This document shows positions 1 through 8,341 of a stretch of 49,747 nucleotides of DNA, piece by piece. Under the pieces are notes generated by a model, which was given only the letters and a program-made list of their open reading frames with translations, ran no database searches and had not been told where the DNA came from. The first letter of the stretch is position 1; each line of letters opens with the position of its first letter. Source of the stretch: Rhodospirillales bacterium (lineage in GTDB: Bacteria; Pseudomonadota; Alphaproteobacteria; BOG-932; Roseiterribacteraceae). A program made the translations under genes and the position numbers. The stretch lies in contig JAQGIE010000232.1 in the NCBI GenBank assembly GCA_028291365.1, forward strand, positions 1 to 49,747. The letters run 5' to 3'.

Positions 1-1
1 C

Positions 2-2092
2 GGCGCGCCGGTGATCGGCACTGCGATCGGCAGCAACGCGGCGTTTACGCAGACCTTCTCGCCGTCGGGCCAGCTGATTCCGTTCAACCGGTTCGGCCAG
101 GCCGACCTTGGCGGCAACCTGTCGCTCGGCGGCGACGGCCTCAACACGTCGAAGACGCAGACGCTGCGCGTGCCGACGCAGCGCGGCCTGTTCAACCTGT
201 CGGCAAATTACGAACTGTTCGAGGACGGCGGCTTCATCAAGTCGGCGAACCTGTTCACCGAGCTGAAATACTCGCGGAACAAGGCGAAGACGACCTCGTC
301 GGGCACGTTCGAAGCGCCGGGCGCCTACACGATCCAGCGCGACAACGCCTTCCTGCCCGCAGGTTTGGTGTCGCAGATGACGGCGGCGGGGGTGAGCAAC
401 TTCACCTTCTCGCGTTCGGACGACGATTTCGGCCTGCGCACCTATGAAAGCGTGTTCCAGACCTATCGCGGCGTCGTCGGCGTCAATGGCAAGTTCTGGA
501 AGGACTGGAACTACGAAGCGTTCTGGAACTACGGCACGACGCGTTCGGACTTCACCAACTTCGACCGCATCCAGAGCAGGTACCTCGAATCGATCGACGC
601 GGTCCGTCTCCCCGACGGCTCGATCGGTTGCCGCAGTGCGACGGCGCGCGCCAATGGCTGCTTGCCGGTCAACCTGATCGGATACGGCATCGCCAATCCG
701 CAGGCGCTGCAATACTCGTATCTCTACACGGTCGAGCACGATCGCCTGACGCAGAACCAGGCCGTGTTCAACGTCGACGGCGACCTGTTCAGCTACGCCA
801 CGCCGTTCAGCGGCAAGGTCGATTCGATCAAGCTGGCAATGGGCATCGAGTATCGTCGTGAAGAGTCGCGGGCCAATCCGCAGGCGGAGGTCCAGCAGGG
901 CCTCGTCTTCGGCAATCGCCTCGCCTTCACCGAAGGTCATTACGACACCAAGGAGGCCTACGTCGAAACCGGCATTCCGGTGCTGCGTGACCTGCCCTTC
1001 GCCAAGGCCGTCGACATCGAAGGTTCGTGGCGCTTCCAGGATTTCTCGACCACCAGCACCGACCAGAGCTGGGCGCTGCGCGGCGGTTGGGCGATCGACG
1101 ACAACATCAAGTTGCGCGCGTCGCGTTCGCGCGCGGTGCGTGCGCCGAATATCGGCGAACTGTTCGCCCCCGGCAGCGACAACTTCCAGGGCGTGCAGGA
1201 TCCTTGCGACGTGACGCGGATCAGCGCGGGCAGCTTCCCGCAGAACCGCGCTGCCAACTGCCGGGCGGCCGGCATTCCGGCTGGCTTCGTGCAGAGCACG
1301 GTGACCAAGTCGGTCCTCTCGCGCGGCAATCCGAACCTGGCGGCGGAAAAGGCCAAGACCTGGACGGCGGGTGTGGTGCTGACACCCACCTTCGTTCCCG
1401 GCCTGACCATCACCGCCGACTGGTGGAACGTGAAGATCAAGGACGCGATTGCGACCTTCGCGTTCCAGAACGTGGTGAATGGTTGCTACGACGCACCGTC
1501 GCTCGGCAACAGCTTCTGCGATTCCGTGATCCGGGCTGCCGATCGGAACATTCAGAACGTCATTGTTCAGCAGATGAACGTGGCCAACTACCGGGCGCGC
1601 GGTCTGGATATGCAGATCACCTACTCGACGCCGCTGTCACGTTTCGGCGCGCCGAGCGACTGGGGCAACCTGACGCTCGACTTCCTCGGCACGTACCTGT
1701 CGAAGAAGACGTTCGACCCGAACCCGAATGATCTGACGCAGACCAATCGCGACGCGGGCGAGTTGCCGGATCCGAAGCTGAAATTCCGCATCCAGGGCAT
1801 CTGGGAATTGGCCCAGTGGCAGTTCACCTGGACGACGAACTATCTCGGCCACATGGAGATCGACAACGAAGCGTTCATCGAAGACCGCTTCCCGCACACC
1901 ATCCCGGACTATTGGGTGCACGCGATCCGCGCCCAGTACGATTTCGGCAGGTACCAGGTGTATGGCGGCATCAACAATCTCGCGGACAAGGAGCCGCCGT
2001 ATATCCCGGGCGTCTACCAGGGTATCGGCAACGCCTCGGTCTACGACAACAAGGGCCGCTTCTTCTATCTCGGTGCCAAGGCGCAGTTCTAA
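2..2092 (+). CDS. TonB-dependent outer-membrane receptor, C-terminal part (5' end outside window)
   Basis: This is the beta-barrel part of a TonB-dependent receptor, which imports a scarce substrate (iron complex, vitamin or glycan; not predictable here) across the outer membrane using TonB energy. The frame is open from the window edge. Codons 2-13 read GAPV, matching GAPL in the downstream paralogue, so the GTG at 11 is an internal Val and not the start. About 696 residues are visible, equivalent to roughly the last 70% of the 968-residue paralogue; signal peptide, TonB box and plug are missing because of the edge. The protein ends in AQF, with the terminal Phe typical of outer-membrane barrels. 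A segment near the middle is almost identical to the neighbour's. A strong terminator follows directly. Confidence 0.93.
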   Translation, partial: GAPVIGTAIGSNAAFTQTFSPSGQLIPFNRFGQADLGGNLSLGGDGLNTSKTQTLRVPTQRGLFNLSANYELFEDGGFIKSANLFTELKYSRNKAKTTSSGTFEAPGAYTIQRDNAFLPAGLVSQMTAAGVSNFTFSRSDDDFGLRTYESVFQTYRGVVGVNGKFWKDWNYEAFWNYGTTRSDFTNFDRIQSRYLESIDAVRLPDGSIGCRSATARANGCLPVNLIGYGIANPQALQYSYLYTVEHDRLTQNQAVFNVDGDLFSYATPFSGKVDSIKLAMGIEYRREESRANPQAEVQQGLVFGNRLAFTEGHYDTKEAYVETGIPVLRDLPFAKAVDIEGSWRFQDFSTTSTDQSWALRGGWAIDDNIKLRASRSRAVRAPNIGELFAPGSDNFQGVQDPCDVTRISAGSFPQNRAANCRAAGIPAGFVQSTVTKSVLSRGNPNLAAEKAKTWTAGVVLTPTFVPGLTITADWWNVKIKDAIATFAFQNVVNGCYDAPSLGNSFCDSVIRAADRNIQNVIVQQMNVANYRARGLDMQITYSTPLSRFGAPSDWGNLTLDFLGTYLSKKTFDPNPNDLTQTNRDAGELPDPKLKFRIQGIWELAQWQFTWTTNYLGHMEIDNEAFIEDRFPHTIPDYWVHAIRAQYDFGRYQVYGGINNLADKEPPYIPGVYQGIGNASVYDNKGRFFYLGAKAQF

Positions 2093-2114
2093 GCCCCAGC
2101 ATCGATCAACGACG

Positions 2115-2150
2115 ACGGCCGCCGGTACCCACCGGCGGCCGTTTTTCTTT
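2115..2150 (+). terminator. Rho-independent terminator of first TonB receptor
   Basis: A perfect 12-bp GC-rich stem (2115-2126 with 2131-2142) closes a 4-nt ACCC loop and runs into TTTTTCTTT. It lies 23 nt after the stop codon. The same stem-loop and tail recur after the second receptor at 5395-5430. Confidence 0.9.
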
Positions 2151-2466
2151 GTGCGTTGCGCACGCCAACTCCGCAGCGCGGCAACGTCTCGAAGGCTCGC
2201 TTCGAAGGAAAAATATTTGGTGACGACGGCGGCTGCCGGTTTATTCCGGCTGCCGCTTTTGTTTTTTCGCTACGCGCGCAGACTTCGCTGCAAACGGACA
2301 TTTCTCGCGCTTGCACGAGACAAGCTGTTGCACATTTGGCGCGGGTACGTGGAGAACGGTTCGCGCACAGAAACCTCCGTTGCACCCCTGCGAATTTCCG
2401 CTCGCCCCAATGACACGCAGAAAAAGCGTGTGCGGGCGGGACGGCTTTGAACCAGGGGATAGCAAA
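2151..2466 (+). other. Non-coding leader between the two TonB receptor genes
   Basis: With the terminator before it, this makes a 374-bp gene-free gap. No credible gene is seen; frames crossing it are short or shadows. It holds a second hairpin with a T-rich tail (2229-2267). The promoter and any regulatory leader of the second receptor must lie here, but no operator or riboswitch was recognised. Confidence 0.5.
2229..2267 (+). terminator. Second hairpin with T-rich tail, possible back-up terminator
   Basis: An 11-bp stem with one central T-T mismatch (2229-2239 with 2246-2256), a 6-nt loop TTTATT and the tail TTTTGTTTTTT. It lies about 80 nt after the first terminator and about 200 nt before the next gene, so it could be a back-up terminator or an attenuator in the leader of the second receptor. 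Confidence 0.55.
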
Positions 2467-5373
2467 ATGGGAAACCGGAAGATCCGGCGCGCAGTACGCG
2501 CGCTGGCCATCGCAGGCGTTGCTTCGGCAGCCTTGATGGCCGAAGCCAGTGCACAGCAAGCAGGACCAACTGAAGAAATCGTCGTCACCGGTTCGCGCCT
2601 GCGCCGCACCGGCGCGACCGCACCGACACCGCTGACCGTCGCCACGGGTGAAGCGTTGCGCGCCACCGGCGCGATCAACGTGTCGGATCTGCTGAGCCAG
2701 ATGCCGCAGATCGGTCTCGGCACCAACCAGCAGAACACGACCAACGTCGTCCGCAATGCCGGCCTCAACATTCTCAACCTGCGTACGCTGGGCAACTCGC
2801 GCACGCTGACCCTGATCAACGGCCGCCGACAGGTCGGCGGTGGCCAGGGCACGGTCTCGGTCGACACCAACACGATCCCCCTGGCGCTGATCGATCGCGT
2901 CGAAATCGTCACCGGCGGCGCCACCGCCGTGTACGGCTCCGATGCCGTCGCGGGCGTGGTCAACTTCATCCTGAAGAAGAACTACGAAGGCGCCGAGGTC
3001 GAAGCGCAGTACGGTGTTTCGGGCCATGGCGACGCGCAGACCTATTTCGCCAGCGCCACGATGGGCAGCAATTTCGGCGGCGGCCGCGGCAACGTCACGT
3101 TGAACGCGACCTACAACCGGGAAGAAGGCCTGTTCGGCGCCGATCGCGCCTATGCGGTTTCGCAGCTCGCTTCGGTGGTCGCGCCCAACATCAACGGGCG
3201 CCCGGCCGTGCCGGTGCGCGGCGACGGCATTCCCGACCGCATTCCGTTCACCAACGTGCTGCTGAACCAGTTCACCAACACCGGCGCGCCGCTGATCGGA
3301 ACCGCGATCGGCACCCGCGCGGCCTTCACGCAGGCGATCTCGCCCAACGGTCAGTTGATCCCGTTCGACCGCTTCGGCCAGGCCGATCTCGGCGGCAACA
3401 CGTCGCTCGGCGGTGACGGCCTCAACACCGGCAAGACCGCGACCCTGCGCGTTCCGACGGAGCGCGGCCTGTTCCATCTTTCGGGCAATTACGAGCTGTT
3501 CGACGACGGCGGCTTGATCAAGTCGGCGAACCTGTTCACCGAACTGAAATACGCGAGAAACAAGGCGGTCACGACTGCCTCGGGCACGTTCGAATCGTCG
3601 GGCGTCATGACGCTTCAGCGCGACAACGCCTTTCTTCCGGCGGCGCTGGTGCAGCAGCTGACGGCAGCCAACCTGAACAGCTTCACCTTCTCGCGTTCGG
3701 ACGATGATTTCGGCCTGCGCACCTTTGCCAGCGAATTCCAGACCTATCGCAGCGTGCTCGGCATCAACGGCAAGTTCGCGAACGACTGGAACTATGAGAC
3801 CTTCTGGAACTACGGCACCACCCGGTCGGTCTTCACCAATTTCGATCGTATCCAGAGCCGCTTTCTGGAATCGGCGGATGCGATCCGTCTGGCCGACGGC
3901 TCGATCGGTTGCCGCAGCGCCACGGCTCGCGCCAATGGCTGCTTGCCGCTCAACCTGATGGGCGTCGGCGTCGCCGATCCGCGCGCCGTTGCGTATTCGT
4001 ACACGAGCACGGTCGAACATGACCGGCTGACGCAGAACCAGTTCGTGTTCAACACGGACGGCGATCTGTTCAAGTACGCCACGCCGTTCAGCGGCAAGGT
4101 CGATTCGGTCAAGGTCGCGGCCGGCATCGAGTATCGCCGCGAAGAATCGCTGGCCAATCCGCAGGCGGAGGTCCAGCAGGGCCTCGTCTTCGGCAACCGC
4201 CTCGCCTTCACCGAAGGCCATTACGACACCAAGGAAGCCTACGTCGAAACCGGCATCCCGGTGCTGCGTGACCTGCCCTTCGCCAAGGCCGTCGACATCG
4301 AAGGCTCATGGCGCTTCCAGGATTTCTCGACCACCAGCACCGACCAGAGCTGGGCGCTGCGCGGCGGTTGGGCGATCGACGACAACATCAAGCTGCGCGT
4401 GTCGCGTTCGCGCGCGGTGCGTGCGCCGAATATCGGCGAACTGTTCGCCCCCGGCAGCGACAACTTCCAGGGCGTGCAGGATCCCTGCGACTCGACGCGC
4501 ATCAATGCCGGCAGCTTCCCGCAGAACCGGCTCGCGAACTGCCGGGCGGCCGGCATTCCGGCCAACTTCACGCAGAGCACGGTGACCAAGTCGGTCGTCA
4601 CGCGCGGCAATCCGAACCTGCAGGCGGAGAAGGCGAAAAGCTGGACCGCGGGCGTGGTGCTGACGCCGAGCTTCGTGCCGGGCCTGACGGTCACGGCCGA
4701 CTGGTGGAACGTGAAGATCCGCGACGCCATCAACAGCTTCGCGTTCCAGAACGTGGTCAACAACTGCTATGACGCGCCGTCGCTGGGCAACGCCTTCTGC
4801 ACGTCGGTGATGCGCGGTCCGGACCAGAACATCCAGAACGTGTTCGTGCAGCAGTTGAACGTCGCCCGCTACCAGGCGCGCGGCCTCGACCTCGACATCA
4901 GCTACTCGACGCCGTTGTCGCGCTTCGGTGCGCCTTCGTCGTGGGGCAATGCGACGTTCGACTTCAACGGCACCTACCTGTCGAAGAAGACGTTCGACCC
5001 GAACCCGAGCGACCAGTCGCTGACCAATCGTGACGCGGGCGAGCTGCCGGACGCGAAGCTGAAGTTCCACCTGCAGGGCGTCTGGGAACTGGCCGAGTGG
5101 CAGTTCACCTGGACGACCAACTTCATCGGTCACATGGAGATCGACAACGAGGCCTTCATCGAAGATCGCTTCCCGCACACGATCCCTGATTATTGGCTGC
5201 ACGCGATCCGCGTTCAGTACGATTTCGGCAAGTACCAGGTGTATGGCGGCATCAACAACCTCGCGGACAAGGAGCCGCCGTTCATCCCGGGCATCTTCCA
5301 GGGCGTCGGCAACGCTTCGATCTACGACAACAAGGGTCGGTTCTTCTTTTTCGGTGGCAAGGCGCGTTTCTGA
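2467..5373 (+). CDS. TonB-dependent outer-membrane receptor
   Basis: This is a complete TonB-dependent receptor of 968 residues. The ATG at 2467 is chosen because AGGGG lies 8 nt upstream (2454-2458) and it gives a clear signal peptide: basic start GNRKIRR, hydrophobic stretch to about residue 22, and cleavage expected after ASA (27-29). EEIVVTGS (36-43) resembles the TonB-box region that opens this receptor class. The plug domain follows to about residue 190 (VSDLLSQMPQ, LINGRRQ, IEIVTGGATAVYGSDAVAGVVNF), then a long 22-strand-type barrel ending in terminal Phe. The open frame extends to 2311, but the extra residues are not signal-like. The substrate cannot be deduced: no transporter, hydrolase or anti-sigma factor is beside it. 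It is a tandem paralogue of the gene before it. Confidence 0.95.
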   Translation: MGNRKIRRAVRALAIAGVASAALMAEASAQQAGPTEEIVVTGSRLRRTGATAPTPLTVATGEALRATGAINVSDLLSQMPQIGLGTNQQNTTNVVRNAGLNILNLRTLGNSRTLTLINGRRQVGGGQGTVSVDTNTIPLALIDRVEIVTGGATAVYGSDAVAGVVNFILKKNYEGAEVEAQYGVSGHGDAQTYFASATMGSNFGGGRGNVTLNATYNREEGLFGADRAYAVSQLASVVAPNINGRPAVPVRGDGIPDRIPFTNVLLNQFTNTGAPLIGTAIGTRAAFTQAISPNGQLIPFDRFGQADLGGNTSLGGDGLNTGKTATLRVPTERGLFHLSGNYELFDDGGLIKSANLFTELKYARNKAVTTASGTFESSGVMTLQRDNAFLPAALVQQLTAANLNSFTFSRSDDDFGLRTFASEFQTYRSVLGINGKFANDWNYETFWNYGTTRSVFTNFDRIQSRFLESADAIRLADGSIGCRSATARANGCLPLNLMGVGVADPRAVAYSYTSTVEHDRLTQNQFVFNTDGDLFKYATPFSGKVDSVKVAAGIEYRREESLANPQAEVQQGLVFGNRLAFTEGHYDTKEAYVETGIPVLRDLPFAKAVDIEGSWRFQDFSTTSTDQSWALRGGWAIDDNIKLRVSRSRAVRAPNIGELFAPGSDNFQGVQDPCDSTRINAGSFPQNRLANCRAAGIPANFTQSTVTKSVVTRGNPNLQAEKAKSWTAGVVLTPSFVPGLTVTADWWNVKIRDAINSFAFQNVVNNCYDAPSLGNAFCTSVMRGPDQNIQNVFVQQLNVARYQARGLDLDISYSTPLSRFGAPSSWGNATFDFNGTYLSKKTFDPNPSDQSLTNRDAGELPDAKLKFHLQGVWELAEWQFTWTTNFIGHMEIDNEAFIEDRFPHTIPDYWLHAIRVQYDFGKYQVYGGINNLADKEPPFIPGIFQGVGNASIYDNKGRFFFFGGKARF

Positions 5374-5394
5374 ACGCTGGCATCGATCCTGTTG

Positions 5395-5430
5395 CGGCCG
5401 CCGGTACCCACCGGCGGCCGTTTTTCTTTG
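5395..5430 (+). terminator. Rho-independent terminator of second TonB receptor
   Basis: An 11-bp perfect stem (5395-5405 with 5410-5420), ACCC loop and TTTTTCTTT tail, beginning 22 nt after the stop codon. Positions 5395-5430 are identical base for base to 2116-2151 after the first receptor. Confidence 0.9.
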
Positions 5431-5523
5431 CTGCCGGCCGGTCCTGTTCGACGCGGCCAAGATGCAGCCTTGCGCGCGCGGCGGCTGGACGGGCTGGGAT
5501 GCGGCCTCTAGCTTCCCGCCGCT

Positions 5524-7467
5524 ATGGAAAACGGCTTCGCCTACCGCCTCCCTGACGGGAAGGTCCTGACCTTCGACCACGCGCCCACCGGCGCCGAGAT
5601 CGCCGCCGCGATCGGACCAGGCCTCGCCAAGGCCGCCCTCGCCATCAAGGTCGAGGGGCAGATCCTTGACCTGGGCCGAACGGTCGATGCGCGCGAAGCC
5701 GCGATCGAGATCGTCACCCGCAAATCCGACGCCGCGCTGGGCTTGATCCGGCACGACGCCGCGCATGTGATGGCCGAGGCGGTGCAGTCGCTCTATCCCG
5801 GCACCCAGGTCACGATCGGCCCGGCGATCGAGAACGGCTTCTATTACGACTTCGCCCGCGACACGCCCTTCACCCTCGACGATCTGCCCAAGATCGAAGC
5901 GAAAATGCAGGAGATCGTGAAGCGCGACGCCAAGTTCGAACGCGAAGTGTGGGACCGCAGCGAGGCGATCCGCTATTTCCGCGACAAGGGCGAGCGTTAC
6001 AAGGCTGAGATCATCGAAGACCTGCCCGAGACCGAGACGATTACCGTCTATCGGCAAGGCGAGTGGCTCGATCTCTGCCGCGGTCCGCATGCGCCTTCGA
6101 CGAGCCATGTCGGAGATGCGTTCAAGCTGATGAAGGTCGCGGGCGCCTATTGGCGCGGCGATTCCAAGAATCAGATGCTGACCCGCATCTACGGCACCGC
6201 CTGGCGCGACAAAAAGGAACTCGACGCCTACCTGTTCCAGCTGGAAGAGGCGGAGAAGCGCGACCATCGCCGGCTCGGCCGCGAGATGGATCTGTTCCAC
6301 CTGCAGGAAGAATCCGCCGGCAGCGTGTTCTGGCACCCCAAAGGCTGGACGCTCTATCGCGCCCTCGAGACCTATCTGCGCGGCCGCCTCGAAGAGGACG
6401 GCTATGTCGAGGTGAAGACGCCGCAGCTGTTCGACAAGAAGCTGTTCGAGGCGTCAGGCCATTGGCAGATGTACGGGCACAACATGTTCAAGGTCGAAGT
6501 CGGCCACGGACATGAGCACGAGCATATCCAGCTCTTCGGCATCAAGCCGATGAACTGCCCGGCGCATGTGCAGATCTACAATCACGGGCTGAAATCGTAT
6601 CGCGACCTGCCGTTGCGGATGGCCGAGTTCGGCTCGTGCCACCGCAACGAACCGTCGGGCGCGCTGCACGGAATCATGCGCGTGCGCCAGTTCACCCAGG
6701 ACGACGCGCACGTCTTCTGCACGCCGGAACAGGTGGTCGACGAGAGCAAGCGTTTCTGCACCTTGCTCCAGCGCGTCTATGCCGATCTCGGCTTCACCGA
6801 CGTGAAGGTGAAGCTGGCGCTGCGCCCCGACGTGCGGGCCGGCACCGACGAGATCTGGGACCGCGCCGAGCGCGAGCTGCGGGACGCCGCGATCCAGGCC
6901 GGGCTCGATCCGGCGGAGCTGCCTGGCGAGGGCGCCTTCTACGGCCCGAAGCTGGAATTCCACCTCACTGATGCAATCGGTCGCACCTGGCAGTGCGGCA
7001 CGCTGCAGCTCGATTTCGTGCTGCCCGAGCGACTCGACGCCGAATATGTCGACATCGACGGTGCCCGCAAACGGCCGGTCATGCTCCACCGCGCCATTTT
7101 CGGCTCGCTCGAGCGCTTCATCGGCGTGCTGATCGAGCATTATGCCGGCCGCCTGCCCTTGTGGCTGTGCCCGACCCAGGTCGTGGTGGCGACGATTACG
7201 CAGGAAGCGGACGGCTACGCCGAAGAAGTGGCGGCTTTGCTGAGCCGCCACGGGCTGCGGGTCGAGACCGACACCCGCAACGAGAAGATCAATTACAAAG
7301 TGCGCGAGCACATGGTCGCGAAGCGGCCGGTCCTGCTCGTGGTCGGCAAACGCGAGGCGGCGGAACGTGCCGTCGCGATGCGCCGTTTGGGCAGCGAGAG
7401 CCAGGCGGTTCTGACGCTCGACCAGGCGATTGCCGACCTCGTCGCCGAGGCTGCACCACCCAAATGA
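5524..7467 (+). CDS. thrS: Threonyl-tRNA synthetase
   Basis: Class II synthetase that charges tRNA-Thr, 647 residues, the usual length. Domain order is standard: TGS domain (about 1-63), editing domain with the HxxxH pair at H77/H81 and the CRGPH motif that clears Ser-tRNA, a catalytic core with MNCPAH, the motif 2 stretch [15 protein letters not shown] and [11 protein letters not shown] (the Cys/His/His zinc ligands of the family), and a C-terminal anticodon-binding domain. The ATG at 5524 gives the expected N-terminus; no strong Shine-Dalgarno is visible just before it. It lies 93 nt after the receptor terminator, so it should have its own promoter. infC follows after 136 nt, an order also known from other proteobacteria. 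Confidence 0.97.
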   Translation: MENGFAYRLPDGKVLTFDHAPTGAEIAAAIGPGLAKAALAIKVEGQILDLGRTVDAREAAIEIVTRKSDAALGLIRHDAAHVMAEAVQSLYPGTQVTIGPAIENGFYYDFARDTPFTLDDLPKIEAKMQEIVKRDAKFEREVWDRSEAIRYFRDKGERYKAEIIEDLPETETITVYRQGEWLDLCRGPHAPSTSHVGDAFKLMKVAGAYWRGDSKNQMLTRIYGTAWRDKKELDAYLFQLEEAEKRDHRRLGREMDLFHLQEESAGSVFWHPKGWTLYRALETYLRGRLEEDGYVEVKTPQLFDKKLFEASGHWQMYGHNMFKVEVGHGHEHEHIQLFGIKPMNCPAHVQIYNHGLKSYRDLPLRMAEFGSCHRNEPSGALHGIMRVRQFTQDDAHVFCTPEQVVDESKRFCTLLQRVYADLGFTDVKVKLALRPDVRAGTDEIWDRAERELRDAAIQAGLDPAELPGEGAFYGPKLEFHLTDAIGRTWQCGTLQLDFVLPERLDAEYVDIDGARKRPVMLHRAIFGSLERFIGVLIEHYAGRLPLWLCPTQVVVATITQEADGYAEEVAALLSRHGLRVETDTRNEKINYKVREHMVAKRPVLLVVGKREAAERAVAMRRLGSESQAVLTLDQAIADLVAEAAPPK

Positions 7468-7590
7468 GCGGCATGGGGGCCACAGGCGTGGTCTTTTCGC
7501 ACCGTGCACCTACCGCTGGGGCCCCTTCGACGCTATTTTCCCGGCCTCGGCCCATGGCGCGCAGCCCAGGCCGATCCGAACAACCGCTAT

Positions 7591-7596
7591 AGGAGA
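7591..7596 (+). promoter_or_regulatory. Ribosome binding site that sets the AUA start of infC
   Basis: AGGAGA is the only good Shine-Dalgarno in this region. It lies 7 nt before ATA at 7604. No ATG, GTG or TTG stands at a suitable distance in the IF3 frame, so this site decides the unusual start. Confidence 0.7.
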
Positions 7597-7603
7597 GACG
7601 TCC

Positions 7604-8146
7604 ATACCGCCCCGCTCATTTTCCCGGACCGATGCCCCTTCCCGCGACGGACCGCGGGTCAATTTCGAGATCAACGTACAGACCGTGCGCCTTGTCGGGG
7701 CTGACGGAGAAATGCTGGGCGTGGTGCCGATCCGGCAGGCGCTTGCCGCCGCTGAAGAGGCTGGACTGGACTTGGTCGAGATCTCGCCGAACGCGGATCC
7801 GCCCGTTTGCAAGATCCTCGATTTCGGCAAGTTCAAGTACGAACAGCAGAAAAAGCAGAACGAAGCTCGTAAGAAGCAGAAAGTCATCCTGGTCAAAGAG
7901 ATCAAGATGCGCCCGAACATCGACGATCACGATTACGACGTGAAGATGCGCGCGGCCAAAGGCTTCCTCGAGGAAGGTGACAAGGTGAAGGTCACCATGC
8001 GCTTCCGCGGCCGTGAAATGGTGCACCAGGAAATCGGCCTCAACGTGCTGATGAAGGTGCGCGAACAGCTCGAACCGCTGTCGAAGGTCGAAATGATGCC
8101 GCAGCTCGAAGGGCGGCAGATGGTCATGGTGCTGGCGCCGAAGTGA
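7604..8146 (+). CDS. infC: Translation initiation factor IF-3, non-canonical AUA start
   Basis: IF-3 binds the 30S subunit and checks start-codon pairing. The product is 180 residues: N-terminal domain from [13 protein letters not shown], linker helix rich in Lys/Gln ([16 protein letters not shown]), and C-terminal domain with [15 protein letters not shown] and MRFRGREM. The chosen start is ATA at 7604, 7 nt after AGGAGA. It gives the usual length, and the nearest upstream in-frame Met would add about 58 residues reading through thrS sequence. Rare start codons are a known hallmark of infC (AUU in E. coli), where IF-3 represses its own translation by rejecting them. rpmI and rplT, common partners of infC, do not follow; a palindromic repeat cluster does. 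Identity is certain; the exact start is inferred from RBS spacing. Confidence 0.93.
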   Translation: MPPRSFSRTDAPSRDGPRVNFEINVQTVRLVGADGEMLGVVPIRQALAAAEEAGLDLVEISPNADPPVCKILDFGKFKYEQQKKQNEARKKQKVILVKEIKMRPNIDDHDYDVKMRAAKGFLEEGDKVKVTMRFRGREMVHQEIGLNVLMKVREQLEPLSKVEMMPQLEGRQMVMVLAPK

Positions 8147-8148
8147 TT

Positions 8149-8321
8149 ATTCCCCGCGAAAGCGGGGATCGATCGTGCCGAAAGCGCCAACGATTGTTTG
8201 ATGGCCGGGTCCAGTCCCGGCCATCTGCATTTTGGGTCTTCGTCATGGCCGGGCTTGTCCCGGCCATCCACGCGAATGGTAAGTCACAAAGAGCGTGGAT
8301 GCCCGGCACGAGGCCGGGCAT
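8149..8321. repeat. Cluster of four intergenic palindromic repeats
   Basis: Four hairpins follow each other: 8151-8168 (TCCCCGC arms, GAAA loop), 8201-8224 (ATGGCCGGG arms), 8245-8267 (ATGGCCGGG arms again) and 8299-8321 (ATGCCCGGC arms). In addition CATCCACGC (8265-8273) pairs with GCGTGGATG (8293-8301). None has a T-tract. They look like the dispersed palindromic elements common in alphaproteobacterial spacers; related copies occur near 24.8 kb and 27.7 kb. Confidence 0.75.
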
Positions 8322-8341
8322 GACGTGAAAGAAGAGAACGA

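Noticed and set aside
11-13. GTG as the start of the first receptor
   Set aside because: The frame is open to the window edge and the preceding codons match the paralogue (GAPV/GAPL), so it is an internal Val.
2089-4221. 710-codon minus-strand frame opposite the second TonB receptor
   Set aside because: Shadow frame; the plus strand has signal peptide, plug and barrel motifs and a ribosome site.
5431-5523. T-box or other leader control before thrS
   Set aside because: The spacer is only 93 nt, with no specifier hairpin or antiterminator; T-boxes are also not expected in alphaproteobacteria.
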